Origin: Homarus americanus
Lineage: Eukaryota; Arthropoda; Malacostraca; Decapoda; Nephropidae
DNA length: 64,000 nt
NCBI RefSeq assembly: GCF_018991925.1
Contig: NW_024727884.1
Location: forward strand, 1 to 64,000
Reading direction: 5' to 3'
The notes under the pieces are model-generated. The model was not told the origin of the DNA. It did no database searches and saw only the letters and a list, made by a program, of their open reading frames with translations. Position numbers and translations under genes: made by a program. Positions 33,702-43,709 of this stretch are shown piece by piece. Position 1 is the first letter of the stretch. Every line of letters begins with the position of its first letter.

Positions 33702-35309
33702 CAGTTATTGTACCCCACTTAGCCGGTCAATTGAACCCAGAGGGTCCCGCGTTAAGTGAAATCCGCGTTAAGTGAACAACAGAACATATGGGATTAATTC
33801 CAATAGAAACTGGCCCGACCCCCAAACTCCACTTTTTGAAGGCACATACCTATGTTGTAGTAAAAATAACATCTTAATTTTATGATGGTACATGCACACA
33901 ATTAATACTTAAGAGAAATAGAGAAATACAGTCGCCAAGTTAATGTCCATTCAAATAATGGACTCAACTCCCTCCCCCTCTCACACTACACAGCCGGCTA
34001 ACAGATGGTCGGTCGGTCCCTCCTCCCCCACCCCCCACCAACCGTCCCAAGGAGATGTGTGGGATAACCTCAAACTAAAGTTAGGAAAATATAATTGACA
34101 TTGCTGGATTCCTTGTAAGACCAGGAATATTTTGAATATAAATGTCATATATTTTGGACAAAAGATAACAGTTACCTAGAGAAAAATTTTTATCTAAAAA
34201 TTGTAAGTTTAAAGCAAAATATATGATGTTTATATTCAAAATGATCACCAAATTATAAGAATTCCAGCAATGTAAATTATATTCTGACCGGGTAATTTGT
34301 ATGAATTTTATGAGCTAAAACAAATATCTTCAGTTAATAAAAAAAAAATAATCTTCACGACACTATCTGTCAATCAAAGTACCCCACCTTGCCTCCCCCC
34401 CTCTTCCAACCGCGCGGTCAGTCCCAACCCTCCCCCCCACCCCCCACCAATCCTCCCTTCCAGAGTTTTTAACATTTAGTATTAAATAATACCTCAGATT
34501 AAAGTTAGGATAATATAATTGACATTGCTGGATTCCTTGTAAGACCAGGAATATTTTGAATATAAATGTCATATATTTTGCACAAAAGATACCATAGTTA
34601 CCTAGAGAAAAATTTTTATCTAAAAATTGTAAGTTTAAAGCAAAATATATGATGTTTATATTCAAAATGATCACCAAATTATAAGAATTCCAGCAATGTA
34701 AATTATATTCTGACCGGGTAATTTGTATGAATTTTATGAGCTAAAACAAATATCTTCAGTTAATAAAAAAAAATAATAATTCTTCACAGGGTAACAGATG
34801 GTCGGTTGGTCCCTCCCTCCCCCCCACCCCCCACCAACCGTCCCAAGGAGATGTGTGGGATAACCACTAAATTTTAATAAATAATACCTCAAACTAAAGT
34901 TAGGATAATATAATTGACATTGCTGGATTCCTTGTAAGACCAGGAATATTTTGAATATAAATGTCATATATTTTGGACAAAAGATACCATAGTTACCTAG
35001 AGAAAATTTTTTATCTAAAAATTGTAAGTTTAAAGCAAAATATATGATGTTTATATTCAAAATGATCACCAAATTATAAGAATTCCAGCAATGTAAATTA
35101 TATTCTGGCCTGGTAATTTGTATGAATTTTATGAGCTAAAACAGGCAGTCAGGCAGGGTGGCGGGTGGGGCAAATCTAAAAATAGCGTCTCGGACACTCA
35201 CCGCGTATATGTGGAAAAAACCCGCGTTAAGTGAAAGTTCAGCTTTGGCAAGGCACCGCGTATATGCGAAAACGCGTTAAGTGAAAGCGCGTTAAGCGGG
35301 GTAAAACTG
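33702..35309. mobile_element. Non-autonomous Tigger derivative carrying three palindromic units
   Basis: Ends TA/CAGTTATTGTACCCCACTTA and GTTAAGCGGGGTAAAACTG/TA. Length 1608 bp, no transposase. It contains three tandem units starting near 34091, 34516 and 34911 (spacing about 425 and 395 bp). Each has a 75-bp arm beginning AATTGACATTGCTGGATTCC and a second arm ending GGAATTCTTAT-type complement around GAATTCCAGCAATGTAAATT, with a loop of about 60 bp. C-rich runs (CCCCCCACCCCCCACC) separate units. Same family and orientation as 53657-55293. Confidence 0.85.
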
Positions 35310-35860
35310 TACTTAAAACAGCAGGAACTGAAGGCCATAATAATCGTTAACGTGTTTTTATTATACAGTATGTAGTTGCCGTTGTCAACACTGCTGAGGA
35401 GCCACAGTGTACGACAGTACGAGTCAAGTTGTCAACACCGTCAACAAGTCCGAGATGGTCAGTCTGCCCAAGGCCGCAGTGGAGAGTGGTTGACTTTTTT
35501 GTTCTTGCTTCAATTTAGTTAGCATATGCTGTTTCAGCAGGAGTAAAAATGAATATTAATTTCTTTCAGATCTTTATTTATACTGTACTGTGTGAATGCA
35601 TGTATGTAATATATACAGTGCATTCCCCAAAAAATGAAATTTAAGAAAAATTACCACAAAATAGCATTCATCACATTATACTGTAGTGATAATTGACAAA
35701 TCAACAATTCTTCTAAGTATATTTTGTATACTGTATTCTATACAACATTTTATAAATTTTCTACTCATCATTAAACATGCTTAATTTAGGTTAAAATATA
35801 GGTGTCACAAAAAATATATAAAAAAGTCCTCCTTTTTGGAAATTTGGAAATGGCTACCCT

Positions 35861-35907
<47 letters not shown>

Positions 35908-36035
35908 TCCACACACACACACACACATACTCCACACACACATACACTCAAGGTGAATTAGCCATTTACGGGGTGGTCGCAGTCACTTTTACCCCCAATA
36001 GACCCTTCTCCGGCTGGGAGGAGGGCGGGAGGTGG
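35310..36035. other. Spacer with (CA)n microsatellite
   Basis: Contains (AC)n at about 35857-35945 with interruptions; otherwise no recognised feature. Confidence 0.5.
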
Positions 36036-38521
36036 ATTTACGCGGTCAATTGAACCCGTGGAGGTCCGCGTAAAACCAGAAACACGTTAATGAAATAACA
36101 AAACATATGGGATTAATTGAAATAGAGACTGGACTGACCCCCAAACTCCACTTTTTCCGACACAATACGTACGTTGTAGTAAAAATAGTATCTTAATTTT
36201 AAGATGGTATGCACTCACACATAATATAGAAGATAAATATCAATAAAAGAATAATATACTGCACCAGGTAAAAGAAAAATCAAGGTTTAACACTTAAGTT
36301 AGTAGAAGGGATGGGTAGGCATATGTGGATGGGGGCTGGTTCCGAGGCAGAGGGCAGATTAGTGGCCCTCAGGTGAATCACTGTCACTATCCACCACAGA
36401 TGTCAGGGCCTCCCTGACAAATCCCTCAAAGTCAACATCACTGTCACTATCACTGACTTGGGATGGCTGTGGTGGGTTGCGGGCGAAGAAGTCCATGATG
36501 TTACGCTGATGGCTAGTGTTGATGTGATCGTGATACATCGTGATGTACGGCTCCATAGTTTGCAACAGATGGTTATTGAAGACTTCATACCGGTGATTGT
36601 CAGGGTCGGCAGTCACCTCAGGATCCCTGATCACCTCCATAATGTCTTCGTTGGTGGTCTCGGAGAAGCCTGCACCTGTAACACTCTGTGCAGCTTCTCT
36701 TGCAAGGTCCACTGCCACTGCAACAGACTGAACCTCACCAGTCACAGGTTGCCTCTGCCTCCCACCTGGGATACCTTGCAACACATGCCGCCACTCGTGA
36801 TGAATCGTTGCCACAGACAGCTGCCCCCCATGCCTCCACCAAGAAATCAACAGCTTTCTTGACGTTGAATTTCTTCCAAAACTGTTTGACGCGAACTTCT
36901 TGCTCCGCCAACTCTTCTTGCTCCTCGTCGTCGCTCTCGCTATCGGTGTCACTCAGGTTCCGCAACTCATCTTTGGTGTTGGTCAAGTCATTAAGGAGCC
37001 GAAACTTCTTTGCGGAGAAAGCAGCCTTCACATTACAAATTAATTGTTGATCCATGGGCTGGATTAATGACGTAGTGTTGGGATGAAGGAAGACCACTTT
37101 TACGTTGGGGTGACGATCCAACAGTAGGAGCGAGTGTCCTGGTGCGTTGTCAAGGAGCAACAAAATGTTGAATGGAACATTCTGTTGCTCGCAGAATTTC
37201 TTCACGTCGGGAACGAAACAGTCGTCAAACCAGGAGAGGGACAGACCAGTGAACATCCATGCCTTACGTGCGGTTAGCCAGTGGATATTTAGCTTGGTCA
37301 TGCCCATGTTCTTGTAGGCGTGCGGCTTGCAGGCTGTGTGGATCACCGATAACTTGAGTTTACAGGTACCGGAGGCATTGGTGGTAAACAGGACGGTGAT
37401 GCGCTCCTTCTGCAACTTCTGGCCCCGACACTTGCTGGCAGACTTGACAACGAAGGTCTTGGTAGGTAGCTTTTTCCAAAACAGACCGGATTCATCCATG
37501 TTGAACACCTGTTCGTCGGTGTACTGTCCATCCTCCATAACGTCTCGTAAGAATGGAGGAAAATCACTCACCACAACAGAGTCAGCACTAGCACCTTCAC
37601 CAACAGTGTTAATGTTTGTAATCTTGTTACGTCTTTTAAACCCTTGCAGCCACCCAGAGGAAGCAGTGAAGGGTTTGGGCTCTGCAATTCCCATCTTGCG
37701 CGCCACTGCTACGTACAGTTCACGGGCGTACTCCTGAACTGACAGCATGTCCACTGCCATGTTCCGTCTTGCCTGACGAATCAAGTAGCTCACCAGCAAA
37801 TTCTCAGTCTTGAGCAGCACCTTGTTCTGACAGTACTTCACCATTGAAGCACCTGCAGACTTTGTGATGTTCATGTGTTCTTTTATCTTGGCGGCATCCT
37901 TCTTGATCGTCCGGATCGTAGATTCGTTCACGCCATGCTGGCGCGCCAAATCAACTTGTCTCGTACTTTTCTCCAACTCTTGCACGATTTTGTACTTAAC
38001 TTCATAGCTTAAAGCTCGTCGTATCTTCTTAGGCTTGGGGCAGCTTGGGCCAGGTAGTTCAAGGTTTTTCTGGGGTGGTGGGGGTCCAGCGGAAGCCATT
38101 GTAGAGAGATTAGCGGGCACACGAGAGAATTGTATACGCGGTGATGGAGAACAATGCGACTGACTCGGGTAGGTCAGCGGCTTCTTTTCTCTGGTGGCAG
38201 GGCACGTCATATTACATTGAACCAATCACAGCTAGCGGGGAAGGTAGGTAAGGATGTGTGGCCCAATCACAGTCTGATACATCATATGAAGTCAGCGATA
38301 ACGCAACAGTGACATACTGCGCACCCTTACTCGCGCCGCTTCCCGCATATGGTCAAGCATGGGCCGCGTGAATACAAAATGGCGCGGTGCGTCTGGACCT
38401 TACCAGCTGCTCTGCGTAAATGACCAAATTTACAGTGTAATTAAAGCATTGCAATTCTGGCAAGGCACCGCATAAATGACCAAACACGTTAACAAAAACT
38501 GCGTAACTCCAGACTATACTG
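36036..38521 (-). mobile_element. Tigger element with damaged left end
   Basis: Right end ACTCCAGACTATACTG/TA matches the terminal family of 29766-30302. On the left the recognisable repeat begins only at GATTTACGCGGTCAATTGAA, so the first dozen bases are lost. The transposase on the minus strand is related to, but clearly diverged from, that of 23131-25838. Confidence 0.82.
36359..38099 (-). pseudogene. Tigger transposase with one frameshift and an internal deletion
   Basis: ATG at 38097-38099 (MASAGPPPPQKNLELPG). Psq and CENP-B helix-turn-helix regions (NESTIRTIKKDAA, EYARELYVAVARKMG) and all three DDE_1 aspartates are visible: FNMDESGLFW, LLLLDNAPGH and QPMDQQL. The frame shifts near 36835 (VEAW against WWRHGGQLSVATIHHEW). 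In the acidic part about 50 residues present in the complete copy, from DEMLEEE to SRDND, are missing between EVTAD and PDNHRYEVF. One position in the catalytic region reads FLHPNTTSL where relatives have FLPPNTTSL. Confidence 0.88.
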
Positions 38522-39103
38522 TACAGTACTTAAGGATAAAGGCAGAGGGGTTTTATTGTTTTGCTTATAAAATGTAACTGACTTGACTTAGGAGAATATA
38601 ACATGCATTGCTGAAATTCTTGTAAGATAGCAATTTATTTGAGTATAAACATCCATTATTTTGCACCTTACATAATAATGTTAGTAATTAACTTAGTACA
38701 TTTGAGTACAGGTTTTGATAATTTATGTGGTTGCAGTTTCAAAACTTCATGACATCACTTATGTATAATGAGTCTCCTTATGCCCTGGTTTATTCATTGA
38801 TCAGTTGTCCAAGTGTAAAAGTAGCCCTGGTGCGTCAAGCCATCATGTATCAATTAATTTTAAAATAGAAATTATAATGTTAAATGTTATAAGACAATGG
38901 TTTAGTAGTGCTGTTTATGTGTGTGTTGTGTGTTTTGGCATGTCACCTCACCACCTGACTCCTGAACAAACTCTTCATCAACTTATTCAAATCCTACAAT
39001 GTGCTTGACAAGGTCAAAACAAACGCACGCACGCACGCACGCACAGGAATTAAGACAACAAGCATCCGTGAGGGTCTTGTTGTGTGACTGCATGGAGGCG
39101 AAT
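38522..39103. repeat. Spacer with one decayed palindrome unit
   Basis: 38580-38720 (GAATATAACATGCATTGCTG, then ATTCTTGTAAGATAG and GAGTATAAACAT) is a diverged single copy of the unit found at 33702-35309 and 51780-53160. A (CGCA)n run lies near 39022-39045. No gene. Confidence 0.55.
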
Positions 39104-39258
39104 TAAAAGACCAACTGTTGTGGAGCTTATCGCTTGGCAACACTGGTACATGTTACCACTCCATCTCTCTAATCACCCACATCTTTCTGCTTTCTCACTT
39201 CATATTTTAAAGTACTATGTAATGTAATGTTGAAGGGATACAACTTTGCTCGTTTATA

Positions 39259-41735
39259 CAGTGGTCCCTCAGTTAACGAGCACAATTCGTTCCAGAAGGT
39301 TGCTCGTTAACCGAAATTTTTTTTAACCGAAACCATTGTTTCAATGGGTTTTTGGGTAATTGGTTCCAGCTCACCGAAAATTGCCTAAAGTCAACAAAAA
39401 AGGTAGTAAAGTACACTTACTTTGAGGTGTGTATGTAGAAGGCTTCTGGATGATGATGCTGATCTGAATTTGAAGTGGGAGGTGGAGGAGAAGGGAGAAG
39501 AGAAGGAAGTGGAGGAGAAGCACTTTACTGCTTCTTGGAAGGTGAGTCACCTTCCATGAAAATGTCAGGAACCTCTGAACTGACAGATTCTCCAGCAGGA
39601 ACAGCCTCTCTCCTTCTTGAAGTGAAAGGCTGAGGGCTAGCATCTTGTTCCCTCTGCCTTTTAGTGAAGAAACTGTCAATTTTTGTCTGTGGGGCATCTC
39701 TCCTCCTCATCATTAACTGATGTTTGAAGAAGGAGACCACTGTGTCCTCAACATTACACAAAGCAAGTTCTGATTTTTCCACATCTGGGTACCTTGAAGC
39801 CAGTTTCCTGAACTTCTCCCAGTGGTCAACAACATCTTTCAAATCTGAAGTTGACATATGGTCATCACTTTCGTTTTCCTCCTCACCACTGTCAGCCTCA
39901 AACATCTCATCCAGTTGCTGCAAGTCTTCAGGAGTAAGTTCCTGCTCATGAGACATCACAAGCTCTTCTACATCATCATCCTCCACTTCAAGGTCCAATG
40001 ACTGACCAATGGACACAATCTCCTGGTCCAACTCTCCTTCTTCCTGAAATCCCTCAAAATCATGTCCTACTGATGGCCACAGTGCTTTCCATGCAGAATT
40101 GAGGGATCTAGTAGAGACTTCTTGCCATGAGGACACAATCAATTTTACAGCTTCCAGGATGTTAAATTGTGTCTTCCAGAACTGTTTCAGTGTTAGTTCA
40201 GGATCAGTGGAAGTTGCCTGATGACACCTCCTGAACAGTTTCTTCATGTACAGCTTCTTAAAGTTGCTGATCACATTCTGGTCCATTGGCTGTATGGGAA
40301 GCAAAAACAACACTTTGACAAAGTCAAATTGAGACTCCAAAGTGCTGGCAAGTTGAGGGTCATGACCAGGGGCATTATCCATAAGGAGAAGAGCCTTTAA
40401 AGGGAGTTTATTGGTGGTTAGGTAGCTCTTCACAAAAGGGCAAAACACCTCAACAGCCCATTCATTAAAGAGCTGTCTTGTTACCCACGCCTTACGGTTG
40501 GACTTCCAGTAAACTCCAAGCCGTCCTCTTACCACTTTTTGTTGCTTGAACACCCTGGGTTCCTCAGAGTGGTAGACAAGCATAGGTTTCAGTCGGAAAT
40601 CCCCTGAAGCATTGGCACCAAGCAATAGAGTGAGACGGTCTTTCATGGGTTTATGCCCAGGTAAAGAGGCTTCATCTCTGGTGATGAATGTCTTTTTGGG
40701 CATTTTTTTTTCCAGAACAGCCCAGTTTCGTCCACATTGAACACTTGCTGTGGAAGATAATTTTCTTCATCCATCAGTTCTTTAAAGCCCACTAAAAATT
40801 TTGCTGCTGCTTCTTTATCAGCACTGGCAGCCTCACCATGCCTAACAACATTAAAAATGTCACTTCTTTTCTTAAATTTTTCGAACCAGCCCTTGCTGGC
40901 CCTAAACTCTTCAAATTCTGTGCCTGAAGAACCAGGTTGATCTGTCTTTAAATGTTCGTAAATCTCCCTGGCTCTTTCACAAATAAATTCGGTCGAAACT
41001 GAATCACCTTTCATTTGTTTTCCCTAATCCAAATGAGAAGTAACCTCTGTTTCTGCTATTAGAGATCTACCTTTAAACACTGGTAGATTTGTCTCTCACT
41101 TTCACTTTCTTGAATTTTTCTTTCTGTGCAAGAATTGTTTATACAGTTTATGTCGACATGCCATATTCTTTGCTAAGCACATTTGTGCTAATGCCTTCTT
41201 CATGTTTCTTAATAATTTCCTGTTTCACCTGGATTGAAATCGCTTTTCTTGATTTCTTGGGACCCATGCTGGATTCAAAAACAATTTCAACACGTGATAT
41301 TTTAAATTTCATCACTGTAAAAATGGAAAAAATCGTTTATGTTGAAGAGAGTCTGAAGCAAGATGTTACCTCCACTGAAAAGACACAGAGACTGACGCCT
41401 GTTTTGTGTTTTGATAGGCTGTTTGGCATGCTAAAAACTAGTTTCCCTGCACTTCAATTATGTTAAATAATTGTTAAAATGACTTTTAAAGTTATTGAAT
41501 AGTACAAACTTCTTGATATTAACTATAATAGTAAGGAATTTAAGCCCTAGAACCGATTATTGTATTGGCGGACTAATACGACAGCTAGTGAGCAAGCGAA
41601 AACATGTTGAGGGGCGCTCGTAAGGAATTCGTTAATCGAGGGATTGCTCGTTAACCGAAGTGAAGAATCTTATGGAAGGTAATTCGTTAACCGAAATCTT
41701 GTTAACCGAGGCGCTCGGTAACCGAGGGATCACTG
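39259..41735 (-). mobile_element. Tigger element in right arm of inverted duplication
   Basis: Ends TA/CAGTGGTCCCTCAGTTAACG and GTAACCGAGGGATCACTG/TA. Length 2477 bp. Shares flanking sequence with 26749-29395, so both descend from one insertion. Confidence 0.88.
39525..41267 (-). pseudogene. Tigger transposase, multiply disrupted
   Basis: Begins at ATG 41265-41267. The N-terminal part is frameshifted near 41030-41110; 40643-41014 keeps ICERAREIYEHLKTDQPG, GWFEKFKKRSDIFNV and FNVDETGLFW; a run of T at 40700-40712 (A on the coding strand) shifts the frame again; 39525-40703 continues with KPMKDRLTLLLGAN, LLLMDNAPGHD and IQPMDQNVISNFKK. Five residues (PNTTS in relatives) are missing just before IQPMDQ, which should damage the active-site loop. 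Its disruptions differ from those of the left-arm copy. Confidence 0.87.
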
Positions 41736-42342
41736 TACTTATACTGTACTTATCACAATCTCCCTAAAATACTTTAGGTTTTGTGTTTATTCAAGATATC
41801 TTCAGGTCATGAGACCCACTAATCCCCTACCCAAGAAAGGGTGACCTGACATTCCATCTGAAAGTCAGTAATATGAGATTACTAATCCCCTACCCTGCCT
41901 CCACCTGATATTGAGTCAGGTCTGATCCATCCCCAAAATACTTGAGCTTTCATCTTTATTCAAGACATTTTCAGAAAATTCTCTCAGTATTCGACCTCGG
42001 AAATTTTTTTCCCAAAGCCTGATTTTTTTTTTTAAATTTTGGCTTTTGGAATGTTTTTCCGGGCAAATTTCAATTCGGCTATCAGAGAGTTCCGGGTTTG
42101 AGGGATTCCGGCTAACGGAGATATTACTGCACCAGGAAAATTTCTGGGGATGTGGGGTTTTCCAGATTTGAGAGAATTGTCTTGTTGCCCAGAAATCTCT
42201 CATCCCTGGAAGAGTTTTGCACCAATTGTTCTGGCTAACAGGGATACAGTATCACTGTACAGTACATGTTTGTAAACTGTAAACTTGTCAACATAAACTA
42301 TTGTTTCAAGTATAATTTGTATTACAGCAAAATAATGAATAA

Positions 42343-43642
42343 TTGTGGGTGGATCCTGTGTTTGTGTTACGAGGCGCTACATCACCTGTGACTGCCGTGA
42401 GCTTCCTGCTGCCACCAGAGGGAGACAAAGTGTACAAGATTGCTGCCGGCACTCAGGATGGTCGCCTACTAATCTGGAACCTAAAGGTACTGTACCTGTG
42501 TCATGGTGAACTAAACACCAGACTTCCTTCATTTCAGGATTCAGGTCATATTGTTGCCCAGATTATGAGAAATAGGAAACATTATTCCTCCTTATATTCG
42601 TTTTATTAAATTTCACATTCATCCAAGCACAGCAGTCATGGTCTTAAGTGTTTTGTCTGACCTCAGTAAGCTTGGTGGTTGGTGTTATGGTGAGGTAATA
42701 ATATGTGTTAAAAAGTAGCCATGGGAGGTGTGGCCAGATATATAGTTGATGATTACATGGTGTGAATTAATATTCTTCTGTACTTTATTCAGCTTTTTTT
42801 TTTGTCAACAGACCAAATGTGTTGTTCAAGAGTGGTCAGCAAACTGCAGTTCATCTATACAATGGATATACAGTGAGGCAGCACAGCAGTTGTGGACACA
42901 CCAGAGACATGGCTATGTCCAGCTGTGGGACTTAACCTTCCCCTCTCCTGAGGTCAAAGTACAGTTTGACATCAGTGATTACCTGGGATTTAGCCAGTCT
43001 CACTTCACCATATTGGATAATGGCTCAAGATTACTGGCCATACCTGGACCTGGACAGGAAGGTGTGAGTGTTTGGGATGTGGATTCAAACTACAAAATAT
43101 GTTCCTTGTTGCCTCCACACACCACAAACCGTGGAAGTCTCATGCAAGCAAGATATGTAAAAGTGGCAAGAAAAGTTGCTCTTGTTGTTGCATATGAAAG
43201 TGGACACATTAGTTTGTGGAACTGGAATGAGAAAAACATCATGAGTGAAGTTGATGTGAATGAAAGTCCTATATGTTTAACTTATGATGATGAGTCTCGC
43301 ATGGGCATCATTGGTACAACATCGGAAAAAGTGTATATATTTAATATTAGCAGTAATCTGATCATTAGTGTAGTCAAACACTTATTCATCACCAATGGTG
43401 GTGTTTCGTCTTGCGTGGTGCGGCTGGACGGCAAGATCTTTGTGACGGGAGGCTGGGACTCTCGTGTGCGTATATTTTCTGCCAAAAGATATAAGCCGTT
43501 GGCTGTGTTGCAGTACCACAAGAAAACAGTGGAGTGCCTTGCTTATTCTACCAGTGATGTTGAACACTTTGGTTGTGGGCTTCTCCTTGCTGCTGGTTCA
43601 TCAGATAACAGTATATCTCTCTGGAATATATTTAATTCGTAA
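42343..43642 (+). CDS. GNB1L: GNB1L-like WD40-repeat protein, two exons
   Basis: Exon 1 carries VDPVFVLRGATSPVTAVSFL to LLIWNLK and ends at 42486; intron 42487-42811 (GTACTG, then a T-rich tract and CAACAG); exon 2 runs 42812-43642 in phase 0. WD40-type blades are visible at LLIWNL, YVQLWDL, GVSVWDV, HISLWNW, KVYIFNI, RVRIFSA and SISLWNI, consistent with a seven-bladed propeller. TGGWDSRVRIF, KPLAVLQYH and LLAAGSSDNSISLWN are close to the C-terminus of vertebrate GNB1L. About 323 residues, near the usual length of about 327. GNB1L is reported to help stabilise PIKK-family kinases with TTI/TTT partners; that is family knowledge. Problem: no in-frame ATG. A TAA at 42340-42342 precedes TTG 42343, and the ATG at 42335 is in another frame. 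Confidence 0.88.
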
Positions 43643-43709
43643 AGATATCTTAAAGGAAGTTCACCGGGATTGTCTTCTTCAGTAGTTGCAAGTAGGATCA
43701 ACCACACCA

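Larger units (their letters stand above)
31948..35854. mobile_element. Possible hAT-type element splitting a CA microsatellite
   Basis: The left (CA)n run (31920-31946) is followed by TAGTGTGGCCAGACGTCC; the right (AC)n run (35857 onward) is preceded by GGAAATGGCTACCCTA. The two ends are weakly inverted to each other (TAGxGTxGCCA). A second AATTTGTCCTCCTTTTT-type string near 33648 resembles the right end, so internal rearrangement is possible. No transposase recognised. Boundary call is tentative. Confidence 0.35.
39104..42262. repeat. Right arm of a large inverted duplication
   Basis: Reverse-oriented partner of 20875-29597; see that entry for matching blocks. It ends about 65 bp before the first GNB1L exon and lacks the 5.4-kb hAT of the left arm. 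Confidence 0.8.

Noticed and set aside
42746..42811. N-terminal extension of the second GNB1L exon (22 codons before ACC)
   Set aside because: It is hydrophobic low-complexity sequence including the T-rich tract before CAACAG, so it is intron.
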